Shown: positions 24,078 through 32,354, counted from the stretch's first letter. The stretch: 46,962 nucleotides of DNA from Myxococcota bacterium (GCA_025934105.1 JAICYS010000012.1:1-46962), one strand, 5' to 3'. Program-made: numbers and translations. Notes: generated by a model not told the origin, from the letters alone.

Positions 24078-25196
24078 CTACTGGGCGGTGACGTTGGAAG
24101 TGGGGAAGTCGATGCTGCCGCTGCCGCCCCCCGCCTCGATCAGGATCTTGGCTTCTTCCATCTTCCCCATCGTCAGGCCGAACGTCTTCCACTGCGCGAA
24201 GTGCTTGGAGAGCGAGATGTGCCCGCAGGTGCGGGCGCCCTGCCGGACGCTGAAGAATTGGTCGAAGGTCGACGTCCCCTGGATCGACGGCTGATTGACC
24301 TGCTGGTGGTAATAGACGTCGTACGTCCCTTCGCCGTCGATGGTGAAGGTGCCCTTCTTGGTGCCACGGCTGCCGAGGGACTGATACGAGTCTTCGACCA
24401 CGTAGAACTCGACCAGCGGGCTGACCGTCCAGCCGTAGACGCCGATCGACGAGTACCCGCCGGCGCTGCCCGACTTCTTCTCGGCGAAGTCGGCCGCGAT
24501 GCTGGTGTACTGGTCGGGGGTCTTGGACGAACCCATCGCCAGCCCGACGCGCGCCAGGAAGTCGCCCGCGTTGTTCCAGGTCGCGCTGAACGCCGCGGAC
24601 GAGCCGTACGTCGTCAGGCAGCCGCCGCTGCCGCTGGACCAGATCGTCCACTGCTGGCTCCCCACGCTGCCGGACTGGTTCGACGAGCAGTGCGACGAGC
24701 CGCCGCCGGGACGGCTGCCCACGGTGCACATCCCGGACGAGCCGCCGCTCCCCATGTTGCCGCCGGTGGCGCCGCCGCTGCCCTGCGAGCCGCCTCGGCC
24801 GCTGCCGCCGAAGGCCCCGCGTCCGCCCACGTTCATGTTTCCGCCCGAACCCAACATGCCGCCCGACCCGGTCGACCCGCCCGAGCTCTTGCTGCCGCCG
24901 GTGCCAAGGGTCCCGCCGGAGCCCGTGACGCCCCCGCTGGCGGTCGCGCCACCCGAACCGACGGCGCCGCCCGAATTGCTGAAGCCGCCGGTTCCGGTCG
25001 TTCCGCCGCGAGCGCTCGCCCCTCCGGAGGAGCTCCCGCCGGATCCGACGCTGCCGCCTGACCCGCCTGGCGACGCCCCGCCCTCTCCTCCCTCATTCCC
25101 CGAGATATCGCCGTTGGCGCAGGCCGCCAGCGTCAGCGCGGCGCACAGTGACCAGCTCAAAACAAATGACTTCGGAAGGGGGCGAACAGATTTCAT
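24078..25196 (-). CDS. GH11 endo-beta-1,4-xylanase lipoprotein
   Basis: 372 residues. Lipobox ALTLAAC, then a Gly/Ser linker of about 140 residues, then a complete GH11 beta-jelly-roll (about 170-372). The nucleophile is E263 in PLVEFYVVEDSY and the acid/base is E354 in ILIEAGGGSGS. The thumb is represented by the segment around GTSTFDQFFSVRQ. It cleaves internal beta-1,4 bonds of xylan, and being a lipoprotein it should be tethered at the cell envelope instead of freely secreted. It is likely the first gene of a unit with GH30 (78-bp gap). An inverted repeat lies just upstream of the ATG. Confidence 0.94.
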   Translation of the reverse strand: MKSVRPLPKSFVLSWSLCAALTLAACANGDISGNEGGEGGASPGGSGGSVGSGGSSSGGASARGGTTGTGGFSNSGGAVGSGGATASGGVTGSGGTLGTGGSKSSGGSTGSGGMLGSGGNMNVGGRGAFGGSGRGGSQGSGGATGGNMGSGGSSGMCTVGSRPGGGSSHCSSNQSGSVGSQQWTIWSSGSGGCLTTYGSSAAFSATWNNAGDFLARVGLAMGSSKTPDQYTSIAADFAEKKSGSAGGYSSIGVYGWTVSPLVEFYVVEDSYQSLGSRGTKKGTFTIDGEGTYDVYYHQQVNQPSIQGTSTFDQFFSVRQGARTCGHISLSKHFAQWKTFGLTMGKMEEAKILIEAGGGSGSIDFPTSNVTAQ

Positions 25197-25208
25197 GTAA
25201 GACGATTC

Positions 25209-25226
25209 CCGCGATCAACATCGCGG
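25209..25226. promoter_or_regulatory. Perfect inverted repeat in the GH11 5' region
   Basis: CCGCGAT - CAAC - ATCGCGG, with perfect 7-bp arms, lies 12 bp upstream of the xylanase ATG and overlaps the place where the ribosome site should be. A minus-strand TATTAT -10-like hexamer lies at 25275-25280. Candidate operator or RNA hairpin. Confidence 0.45.
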
Positions 25227-25311
25227 ATCACGCGCATGAGTTCTCGTTTGTGGCAGCGAAGTTATGGAATCCCGATAATATGCAGCGATCGCCATTGCGG
25301 GCCGGCCAAAA

Positions 25312-26232
25312 TCAGGGCGCAATGCGCGGAGGCGCACCGGCCAGCGCGGTCATGAACTGCCGCGCCGGATCCGCCACCTCGCGGCGGAAGGCGATCCGCC
25401 AGGGCCGCTCCAGCTTGTGCCCGCGCAGCCGCTTGGCGACCAGATCGCCCGCCGCCAGGTAAGGCTTGGCGATCCATTCCGACATCACCGCGATGCCCAT
25501 GCCCGCGCGGGCCGCATCGACGATCGCCTCGGTCAGCGGGAAACGCAGGAAGTCGACCCGCGGCGGCGCCTTGGCGAACACGCGCGACAGGAACCAGCGC
25601 CGCTCGGCCTCGGGCGTCGACGTCGACGTGATCAGCGGAAACGCCCGCAGATCGGCCAGCGTCAGCGCGGCGCGATCGGCCAGCGCGTGGGTGACGGCCA
25701 CCAGAAACACGATCTCGTCGGAGAACAGCGGCTGTTCGATCAACCCGCGCGCCAGCCGGCCGGTGGTCAAGAGCGCGACGTCCACCTGGCCGGCCGCCAG
25801 CGCCGCCACCGGTGAGGCGGTGTGCTCGAACGCCAGGGTGATGTCGAGGCTGCCCATGCGCGGCCGCAGCGCCGCCAGCGTCGAGGGCAGCCAGCGATAG
25901 GCCGTGTAGCACTCGCTGACCACCCGGAGCGTGACCCGCCCGTCCATCCCGGCGCGCGCGTGATGTTCGAGCTCGGCCAGCTGGGCCAGCACTGTCCCCG
26001 CCCCGGCCACCAGCCGCTGGCCGGCCGGCGTGGGCACGACCCCGCGCGCCACCCGCTGAAACAACTTCGTGCCCAGCTTGTCCTCGACGGCCAGCAAGCC
26101 CCGGCTGACCGCCGACTGCGTGAGGTAGAGGCGGGACGCGGCCCGGACCGTGCTGCCCGATTCCGCCAGCGCCGCCACCAGCTGCAGATCGCGCACCTCC
26201 AGCACCGGCCTGCCCTGATCTATTCGGTTCAT
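25312..26232 (-). CDS. LysR-family transcriptional regulator
   Basis: 306 residues from ATG 26232. Upstream in-frame codons were rejected because conserved sequence starts near LEVRDLQLVAALAESGS. The N-terminal winged helix-turn-helix covers about 12-70 (TVRAASRLYLTQSAVSRGLLAVEDKLGTKLFQR), followed by the periplasmic-binding-protein-like effector domain (DVALLTTGRL, then MGIAVMSEWIA). It resembles MetR-like members, but the effector cannot be assigned. It is divergent from the GST-SnoaL fusion with a 61-bp gap, the classic arrangement in which a LysR protein controls its neighbour. No good ribosome site is visible for its own start. Confidence 0.9.
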   Translation of the reverse strand: MNRIDQGRPVLEVRDLQLVAALAESGSTVRAASRLYLTQSAVSRGLLAVEDKLGTKLFQRVARGVVPTPAGQRLVAGAGTVLAQLAELEHHARAGMDGRVTLRVVSECYTAYRWLPSTLAALRPRMGSLDITLAFEHTASPVAALAAGQVDVALLTTGRLARGLIEQPLFSDEIVFLVAVTHALADRAALTLADLRAFPLITSTSTPEAERRWFLSRVFAKAPPRVDFLRFPLTEAIVDAARAGMGIAVMSEWIAKPYLAAGDLVAKRLRGHKLERPWRIAFRREVADPARQFMTALAGAPPRIAP

Positions 26233-26256
26233 GCATAGATGGTAACAGAAGTATGC
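26233..26256. promoter_or_regulatory. Candidate LysR operator in divergent gap
   Basis: An inverted repeat GCATA - 14 nt - TATGC lies in the 61-bp gap between the divergent LysR and GST-fusion genes. This is the size and place expected of a LysR recognition site, and it is AT-rich against the GC-rich background. Confidence 0.5.
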
Positions 26257-26293
26257 GTTGGAGTCCGAGCGCGAGGTCGGCCACCGTGAGGTC

Positions 26294-27256
26294 ATGAAGC
26301 TCTATTTCAGCCCGCTCGCCTGTTCGATGGCCACCCGCATCGCCCTTTACGAGGCCGCCATCCCGGCCGACTACCAGCACGTGAACCACACCACGCGCCG
26401 CGCCCCCGACGGGACCGACCTGCGCGAGGTCCACCCGCTGGGGTACGTGCCGGTCCTGCGCCTGGACGACGGCGCCATCCTGACCGAGAACGCCGCCATC
26501 CTGCAGCAGGTCGCGGCCCTGGCGCCGCCTGGCGTGCTGGCCCCCGCTCACCAGGGGCCGGCGCTGCAGCAGTGGCTCAGCTTCATCGGGACCGAGCTGC
26601 ACAAGGCGGTGTTCGCGCCGCTCCTCGAGCGGACGGCGCCGGACGGCGCCAAGGACCACGCGCTGGCCAACGCCGAGCGGCGCCTGCCGGCGCTGGCCAG
26701 CCACCTCGAAAAGCGGGCCTTCGTGCTCGACACCTTCTCGGTGGCCGACGCGTACCTCATCACCCTCCTGAACTGGACGCAGGTGACGCCCATCCGGCTG
26801 TCGCGCTGGCCGGCCCTGGCCGCCTACGCGACCCGGTTGCAGCAACGTCGCTCCGTGGCGCGGGCTCTGGCCGATGAGAGCAGGCTGTTCGTCGAAGAGC
26901 GCGGCCGGCCCGTCCCGCCGCCGCCCCCGACCGGCGACGTCATCCAGCGCTTCAACGACGTCTTTCAGCGCCACGATCCGGCCGCGCTCGACGAGCTGGT
27001 GGCCGACGACTGCGCGATCGAGAACGTGGACGGAGTCCGGCACGCCGGCAAGGCAGCCTGTCTGGCGTTGTGGCGCGGCATCGCCACCGACCCCGCCCTC
27101 TCCTTCACGCTGGATGAGGTCGTGATCGCCGGCGAGCATGCCACCATCCGGTGGCGGCTGTCGGGCACCGGCGCGGCCGTGCGCGCCGGCGTGAACGTGA
27201 TGCGCGTGCGCGGCGGACGCGTCGTCGAGGCGCGCGGCTATCTGCAAGGCGCCTGA
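26294..27256 (+). CDS. Glutathione S-transferase fused to SnoaL/NTF2-like domain
   Basis: 320 residues from ATG 26294 (GAGG ribosome site). Residues 1-80 are a thioredoxin-like GST N-domain (KLYFSPLACSMATRIALYEA, then HPLGYVPVLRLDDGAILTENAAIL with the cis-Pro and the Glu/Asn glutathione contacts). Residues 90-205 are the helical GST C-domain (FSVADAYLITLLNW). Residues about 220-320 are an NTF2/SnoaL-type cone (VIQRFNDVFQRHDPAALDELVADDCAIENVDG, then HATIRWRLSG). It is probably a glutathione-dependent transferase or isomerase whose extra domain binds a small hydrophobic ligand. Such a fusion is unusual. Expression is likely set by the divergent LysR regulator. Confidence 0.87.
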   Translation: MKLYFSPLACSMATRIALYEAAIPADYQHVNHTTRRAPDGTDLREVHPLGYVPVLRLDDGAILTENAAILQQVAALAPPGVLAPAHQGPALQQWLSFIGTELHKAVFAPLLERTAPDGAKDHALANAERRLPALASHLEKRAFVLDTFSVADAYLITLLNWTQVTPIRLSRWPALAAYATRLQQRRSVARALADESRLFVEERGRPVPPPPPTGDVIQRFNDVFQRHDPAALDELVADDCAIENVDGVRHAGKAACLALWRGIATDPALSFTLDEVVIAGEHATIRWRLSGTGAAVRAGVNVMRVRGGRVVEARGYLQGA

Positions 27257-27315
27257 CGTTCGCCTGCGCGATCCTGGAATGGCGCGGCGGCCTGCCCGGC
27301 GCGGCGGCCCCAGCC

Positions 27316-28830
27316 TCAGCGCGGCTTGGTGGCGCGGAGGGCGCGCGGGACGACCAGCCGCGCCACCAGCTCGAACAGCCCCTGCACCACCAGCGCCAGC
27401 ACCGAAGCTGGCACTGCCCCAGCCAAGACCAGACCGACGTCGTCCAGCCGGATCCCGGTGAAGATCGGCTGGCCGAGCCCCCCCGCCCCGATGAGCGCCC
27501 CCAAGGTGGCCGCGCCCACGTCGATGACCGCGGCGCTCTGGATGCCGGCCAGAATCAGCGGGCTCGCCAGCGGCAGCTCGACGAGGCGCAGGATGGCCCC
27601 GGGGGGCAGTCCCAACGCCTCCGCCGATTCGCGGACCTGCTGCGGGATCCCGGTGAGGCCGGCGTGAGTGTTCCGCACGATCGGCAGCAGCGCATAAAGG
27701 AACAGCGCCACCACGGCCGGGACAGTCCCAATGCCGAACAAAGGAATCATGAACACCAGCAGAGCCAGCGTCGGCACGGTCTGAATCGCCCCCGCCGCGG
27801 CCAGCACCGGCTGCCCCAGCCGCGGCCGCTTGGCCGCCAGGACGCCCAGCGGCACGGCCACCAGGATGGCCGCGAGCAACGACAGGCCCACCAGTTCCAG
27901 GTGCTCGACGATCCGTGCCCCGATGGTCCACCAGGACTGTCCGCGCCCGCGCAGTCCCGGCGTCCGAGGCTGGCCGCTCAGGAAGGCCGCGGCGACCTCG
28001 GCCTCGGGCACGCGATCGATCTTGGCGCGCGCGTTCAGCGACACCATCGTGCCCTGGTCGATGCGGCCGGCCAGCCCCTGGAGCGTCGCGACCGCTTCGG
28101 GCCCGAACCGACGGGCCACGTCCAGGCGGAACAGGAAGACCGCCTGGTAACGCGCGAAGAAGCCCAGGTCGTCGGCCAGCGGCACCAGACCGAAGCGGCG
28201 AATCTCCGCGTCGGTGGTGTAGATGTCCGTCGCGTCGATGGTGCCGGCGCGCAGCGCTGCGGAGGCGAGGTCGTGATCCAGCCCGCGAACGTTCGCCTGC
28301 GGCAGGCCGTAGCGACGGCGCAGCGCCGGCCAGCCGTCGCGGCGGCTCACGAATTCGTTGCTGAACCCGAACGTCAGCTCCGGGTGCGCGCGCAGATCGG
28401 AGATCCGCGCCACTCCCAGCGCGCGCGACCGCGTCGCCAGCAGCCCGATCGCGTAGGTGTTGTCGAACCCGAGCGGCGCCGTCATGCCGATCCCGCGGGC
28501 GGCCAGCGCCGAGGCCAGCCGCCGGCGATCGCCGCCGCCGACCGACGGGTCGCCCGCCAGGATTTCCTGAATGATGGTTCCCGTGTACTCCGGGTAGACG
28601 TCGAGCTCGCCGTCGACCAGCGAATCCCAGAGCAGGCGGGTCCCCCCCAGCCCGGAACGATGTTCCGCGTCGACGCCCGCCGCGCGCGCGGCGCGGGCCG
28701 CGATCTCCCCCAGGATGACCGACTCCGTGAAGGCCTTCGAGGCCACGCGAAGCGGGCGGCCGGCCGCCCGCGCGCCGGCCGGCGCCAGCGCCAGGAGTGC
28801 CGCCAGCAAAGACAGGCGCCGCCCGTTCAC
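27316..28830 (-). CDS. Quaternary-amine ABC transporter: substrate-binding protein fused to permease
   Basis: 504 residues from GTG 28830, whose codon overlaps the ATPase stop (GTGA). After a signal sequence (SLLAALLALAPAGARA), a ProX/OpuBC-type binding domain spans about 22-285: VASKAFTESVILGEI, GGTRLLWDSLVDGELDVYPEYTGT, TDIYTTDAEI. An integral permease domain with the EAA-loop motif SAEALGLPPGAILRLVELPL occupies about 300-504. The family imports glycine betaine, choline, carnitine or ergothioneine for osmoprotection or redox defence, and the aromatic cage cannot be resolved here. In most fused members I know the permease comes first and the binding protein last. Here the order is reversed. 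It pairs with the ATPase gene immediately upstream. Confidence 0.88.
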   Translation of the reverse strand: MNGRRLSLLAALLALAPAGARAAGRPLRVASKAFTESVILGEIAARAARAAGVDAEHRSGLGGTRLLWDSLVDGELDVYPEYTGTIIQEILAGDPSVGGGDRRRLASALAARGIGMTAPLGFDNTYAIGLLATRSRALGVARISDLRAHPELTFGFSNEFVSRRDGWPALRRRYGLPQANVRGLDHDLASAALRAGTIDATDIYTTDAEIRRFGLVPLADDLGFFARYQAVFLFRLDVARRFGPEAVATLQGLAGRIDQGTMVSLNARAKIDRVPEAEVAAAFLSGQPRTPGLRGRGQSWWTIGARIVEHLELVGLSLLAAILVAVPLGVLAAKRPRLGQPVLAAAGAIQTVPTLALLVFMIPLFGIGTVPAVVALFLYALLPIVRNTHAGLTGIPQQVRESAEALGLPPGAILRLVELPLASPLILAGIQSAAVIDVGAATLGALIGAGGLGQPIFTGIRLDDVGLVLAGAVPASVLALVVQGLFELVARLVVPRALRATKPR

Positions 28831-29612
28831 CGGCGGCCTTCGGCAGGCGCGCCGTCGAAGCGCCGCTGGGCGCGCACGAATCGGGTCACGAACGGCGTCA
28901 CCGGCCGGCGCACCAGATCGTCGATCGACCCCTGCTGAACGATCCGCCCGTCGTGCATGAGGACGATGACGTGACCCAGGATGGCCGCCTCGGCCAGGTC
29001 GTGCGTCACGATCACCACCGACTTGCCCAGCCGCCGAAAGATGTCGGCCAGCTCGTCTTGCAGCTCGGCGCGCACCAGCGGATCCAGCGCCGCCAGCGGC
29101 TCGTCGAGAAACAGCAGGCCGGGGTCCAGCATCAAGGCCCGCATGAGGGCCACCCGCTGCCGCTGGCCACCCGAGAGCTGGTGCGGGTAGCGCGCCAGCG
29201 CGTCCCCGGCAAGCCGCACCAGCGCCGTCAATTCCGCCACCCGCGCCGCGATGCGGGCCCGGGGCCAGCGCAGGTGGCGGGCCAGCAACGTCACGTTGTC
29301 GACGGCGCTCAAGTGCGGGAAGAGCCCTCCGTCCTGGACCACGTAACCCGTTTCGCAGCGGAATTGCCGGAGGCCCGACGCGCCGCCGGCGTCCAGCGCC
29401 CGTTCTCGGTGAAGGACGCGCCCCGCGTCCGGGCGCAGCAGGCCCAACATCAACCGCAGCACGGTGGTCTTGCCGCTGCCGCTCGGCCCGATGACGACGG
29501 TGGTCCGACGCGGCTGGAGGGCCAGGCTGGTGTCCTGCACGGCGGCCAGCGGCCCGAAGCGCTTGCTGACCGCGTCCAAACGCAGGATCGGTGCCGTCTG
29601 ATCGTCGTCCAT
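28827..29612 (-). CDS. Quaternary-amine ABC transporter ATPase (OpuA/ProV-like)
   Basis: 261 residues from ATG 29612 (GGGAAGG upstream). Walker A is GPSGSGKT (42-49). Q-loop, signature LSGGQRQR, Walker B LLFLDEP and the switch His in VIVTHD are all present. It lacks the C-terminal CBS pair of longer ProV/OpuAA proteins, ending soon after FVRAQRRFDG. It energises the fused binding-protein/permease encoded 4-bp-overlapped downstream. Two half-transporters each made of one ATPase and one fusion chain would give a complete importer. It is divergent from the MFS gene with a 153-bp gap. Confidence 0.92.
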   Translation of the reverse strand: MDDDQTAPILRLDAVSKRFGPLAAVQDTSLALQPRRTTVVIGPSGSGKTTVLRLMLGLLRPDAGRVLHRERALDAGGASGLRQFRCETGYVVQDGGLFPHLSAVDNVTLLARHLRWPRARIAARVAELTALVRLAGDALARYPHQLSGGQRQRVALMRALMLDPGLLFLDEPLAALDPLVRAELQDELADIFRRLGKSVVIVTHDLAEAAILGHVIVLMHDGRIVQQGSIDDLVRRPVTPFVTRFVRAQRRFDGAPAEGRR

Positions 29613-29732
29613 GAGATCGGCCTTCCCCCAGTCTACCCACCCCGCCGCCGTCGCGGGACCCACCGGGCGCTGGAATCCGGTCCGATTCTCGGCCCGGCTT
29701 GGCCGTCCGGCCGGCTGGTCGGCCGCTGTCCG

Positions 29733-29759
29733 TTGACCGAACGCCATTGCCGCTAGAAT
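29733..29759 (+). promoter_or_regulatory. Candidate sigma-70 promoter of the MFS gene, near-leaderless
   Basis: TTGACC (29733-29738), a 15-bp spacer and TAGAAT (29754-29759) lie so close to ATG 29766 that transcription would begin at or next to the start codon. No Shine-Dalgarno sequence is present, which fits a leaderless mRNA. The spacer is short for sigma-70. Confidence 0.45.
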
Positions 29760-29765
29760 CGGTCC

Positions 29766-31115
29766 ATGTCGCGGCAGGAACGCCTGGTGCTGGTGGCCGC
29801 GATCCTCGGGTCGTTCGTGGCGTTCCTGGACATGTCCGTCGTCAACGTCGCGCTGCCCGCCATCCGGCGCTCGCTGGGCGGCGGCGTCTCCGCCCAGCAG
29901 TGGATCGTCGACGCCTATCTGCTCTCGTTGAGCTCGTTGATCCTCATCGCCGGGTCGGTGTCCGACCTGTTCGGCCGCAAGCGGGTCTTCGCCGGCGGCC
30001 TGGTCGGGTTCGGCCTGACGTCGATGCTGTGCGCGCTGGCGCCCGACTCCACTTTTCTGATCGTCGCGCGCGGCTTGCAGGGCGTGGCGGCCGCCCTGCT
30101 GGTGCCGAGCTCGCTGGCGCTGATCCTCGCCAGCTTCAGCGGCGACGCCCAGGCGCACGCCATCGGGCTCTGGACCGCCTGGACCGGCATCTCGTTCCTG
30201 ATCGGACCGCTGCTCGGCGGCGCGCTGGTCGACGCCGGCGGGGCCGGCGCCGGGTCGTGGCGCTGGGTGTTCGGGATCAACGCCGTCCCGATCGCCGCCA
30301 CCTTGCTGGTGACGTGGCGCCTTCCGCCCGACGGAGGCCGCCCGGCGGACCGTCGAGTCGACGTCGGCGGCGCGGTGCTCTGCGCGGCGGGTCTGGCCGG
30401 CCTGACCTTTGCCCTCATCCAGCAGCCGCGGGCGGGCTGGCGAGCGCCCGGGGTCTGGATCCCCTTCGCCGCCGGCGCGGCGCTGTCGGCGGCCTTCTTG
30501 CTCTGGGAGCGCGCGGCCCGCGCGCCGATGCTGGCCTACGGCCTGTTCCGCAACCGCAACTTCACCGTCGGCAACCTCGCCACGCTGGCCATCTACGCCG
30601 GCCTGAGCGTGGCGACGTTCGTGCTGACCCTGTTTCTGCAGCAGGTCGCCGGCTACACCGCGCTGGCGTCGGGACTGGCGCTGCTTCCGGTCACGTTGTT
30701 GATGTTCGCCCTGTCGCCGCGCGCCGCCCGCCTGGCCGGCCGGCACGGTCCGCGGCTGTTCATGGCGGCCGGACCGGTCGCGGCGGGCGGCGGGCTCTGG
30801 CTGCTGGGGCGCCTGGGACCGCACCCCGCCTACGCGCGCGACGTCCTGCCGGGCGTGTTGGCCTTCGGCCTGGGGCTGGCGGCGACGGTCGCGCCCCTGA
30901 CCGCCGCCGTGCTGGGCGGCGTCGATTCGCGGCAGTCCGGCATCGCCTCCGCCGTGAACAACGCCGTCGCGCGCGTCGCCGGCCTGCTGGCGGTGGCGGC
31001 CCTGGGCGCGCGCAGCCTCGGGGCGGCGATGTCGGCCGCGGCCATCCTGCTCTGGATCGGGGCGCTGGTCTCGGCGGCCGGCATCGTCAATCCGCGCCCG
31101 GTCGATTCAACGTGA
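29766..31115 (+). CDS. MFS drug/efflux transporter, DHA2 (EmrB/QacA-like)
   Basis: 449 residues. It begins directly with TM1 (VLVAAILGSFVAFLDMSVVNVALPAI), which carries the DHA2 D1 motif. Motif A is GSVSDLFGRKRVF, motif B is ARGLQGVAAALLVPSS, and motif C is WTGISFLIGPLLGGAL. About 13-14 hydrophobic segments are visible. It exports drugs or toxic organics by proton exchange; the substrate is unknown. No adaptor (EmrA) gene accompanies it. Its 3' end overlaps the convergent VOC gene by 9 bp. The start is supported by the promoter placement and by the conserved N-terminus. Confidence 0.9.
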   Translation: MSRQERLVLVAAILGSFVAFLDMSVVNVALPAIRRSLGGGVSAQQWIVDAYLLSLSSLILIAGSVSDLFGRKRVFAGGLVGFGLTSMLCALAPDSTFLIVARGLQGVAAALLVPSSLALILASFSGDAQAHAIGLWTAWTGISFLIGPLLGGALVDAGGAGAGSWRWVFGINAVPIAATLLVTWRLPPDGGRPADRRVDVGGAVLCAAGLAGLTFALIQQPRAGWRAPGVWIPFAAGAALSAAFLLWERAARAPMLAYGLFRNRNFTVGNLATLAIYAGLSVATFVLTLFLQQVAGYTALASGLALLPVTLLMFALSPRAARLAGRHGPRLFMAAGPVAAGGGLWLLGRLGPHPAYARDVLPGVLAFGLGLAATVAPLTAAVLGGVDSRQSGIASAVNNAVARVAGLLAVAALGARSLGAAMSAAAILLWIGALVSAAGIVNPRPVDST

Positions 31116-31475
31116 CCCGAGGTGAAGCTGGTTGCCTTCCGAATCCTTGAAGATCACGGACGTGCCCCACGGTTCCGTCTTGGGTGGGGCGATGAACTCC
31201 ACGCCGCGCGCCCGCAGCGTCTCGTAGGTCCCCTGCACGTCGTCGGCCCACAGCGACAGCGGCACGAAGGTTCCGACCCGCTCCTCGTGACCGGGCGGCG
31301 TGAACAAGCTGACCCGGGTCTCGGCGCCGGCGATCTTGAGCTCGATCCAGCGCGCGCCACCCGGGCCCATCGGCTGGTTGGTGGCGACGGTGAAGCCCAG
31401 CTTGTCGGTATAGAAGGCCAGCGCGCGCTGCTGATCGGCCACCGGGATGTTGACGAACTTGATGCCTTTGATCAT
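31107..31475 (-). CDS. VOC-superfamily (glyoxalase-like) protein
   Basis: 122 residues, one glyoxalase/bleomycin-resistance/dioxygenase fold made of two beta-alpha-beta-beta-beta units: FVNIPVADQQRALAFYTDKLGF in the first, and PLSLWADDVQGTYETLRARGVEF with IFKDSEGNQLHL in the second. VOC proteins bind metal and act as dimers on small molecules; the substrate cannot be inferred. ATG 31475 has an AGGAG ribosome site. It is convergent with, and overlaps by 9 bp, the MFS gene. Confidence 0.9.
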   Translation of the reverse strand: MIKGIKFVNIPVADQQRALAFYTDKLGFTVATNQPMGPGGARWIELKIAGAETRVSLFTPPGHEERVGTFVPLSLWADDVQGTYETLRARGVEFIAPPKTEPWGTSVIFKDSEGNQLHLGSR

Positions 31476-31579
31476 TGGTTTTCCAGCTCCTGTGCGGGCA
31501 ACCTACCGAGCGCCGGGCGCCCCCACAACGCGCGGCCGAGCCGGCCATGGCAAGGACTGCTATAGTCGGCGATAGCCAA

Positions 31580-31903
31580 GTGAACCACCCCGATCGCGTC
31601 ACCCTCGACGCCTACGTGCTCGATTCGCTGATGCCGGATCTGGTCGGGCACGACCGCCGCCCCTCGGCGATGCTGGTGTTTTTGTACCTGTGGCGAAGGA
31701 CCCGCGGCGGCGCGCGCCCCACCGTCGTCAGCCTGCGGATGATCGCGGACGGCACCGGCCTGGCCAAACGCAGCGTGCAGACGGCCCTCGACCACCTGCG
31801 CCGCCGCGACCTCATCGGCGTGCGCCGCCCCAACGCCACCGCCGCCTCCAGCCTGACCCTGCGCTGCCACTGGCGCGATCGGCCCGCGGCGGGCGCGAGC
31901 TGA
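31580..31903 (+). CDS. Small winged-helix/HTH protein
   Basis: 107 residues if started at GTG 31580. An in-frame ATG at 31547 would add 11 residues that look unlike the rest (MARTAIVGDSQ). A TATAGT hexamer at 31561-31566 would place the transcript start between the two, favouring the GTG. The body reads LDAYVLDSLMPDLVGHDRRPSAMLVFLYLWRRT, then the helix-turn-helix VSLRMIADGTGLAKRSVQTALDHLRRRDLI, the GntR/MarR-like layout of small uncharacterised DNA-binding proteins. Presumably a transcriptional regulator; targets unknown. Confidence 0.72.
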   Translation: MNHPDRVTLDAYVLDSLMPDLVGHDRRPSAMLVFLYLWRRTRGGARPTVVSLRMIADGTGLAKRSVQTALDHLRRRDLIGVRRPNATAASSLTLRCHWRDRPAAGAS

Positions 31904-32338
31904 TCCGACCGCTGGCCGGCTGCAGCGCGGAGTGTTCCGTCGCCACCAGCGTCGGACCGGCGGATGCACCGTCGCTCGAGACCTCGGCCCGCGGCGTCGC
32001 TCGCGCGAGCCGACCCGACGAAGCGCGAACCGCGCCAAGCACGCCAGCCCGCTGGCGCGGCGCGAACAGCGGCGGGCCGCCTCGCCCAGGGCCAAAAGCG
32101 CGCGCAATCGGCGGCACAGCTGATCCGGGGCCGAGGGCGCGAGCCGCTGGACATCCCGGGGTTCCGGGCGTTAGTCCTGAAGCTGGCCGATGAAGCGAAC
32201 CACTCCGTCCGGCGTGCGGGACGCCGCCGCGCGCCCGAGCTTGCCGCCCGTGGGCGTGATCGGACCTCGGCTGGGCATCGCCCAGCTCCGTCGAGGCGAT
32301 CGAACGCCGGTCGCCGACATCAAGCCCGTGTTCGACGC
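31904..32338. other. GC-rich stretch, mostly without a recognisable gene
   Basis: From the HTH stop to the membrane-protein start. Nothing recognisable lies in 31904-32189 on either strand. From 32190 a short frame with a TrmO-like ending runs into the next gene and is listed separately. Confidence 0.45.
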
Positions 32339-32354
32339 ATGCCAGAAGGCGTGA
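32190..32354 (+). pseudogene. Possible TrmO/TsaA-like remnant, coupled to next gene
   Basis: A 54-codon frame (ATG 32190 to TGA 32352-32354). It contains TTPSGVRDAAARP and ends GDRTPVADIKPVFDACQKA, reminiscent of the TPVLDIKPY motif near the end of tRNA m6t6A methyltransferases (TrmO). The catalytic core is absent. The stop overlaps an in-frame GTG of the following membrane-protein gene (GTGA). The homology is weak, and this could be a chance frame. Confidence 0.3.
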
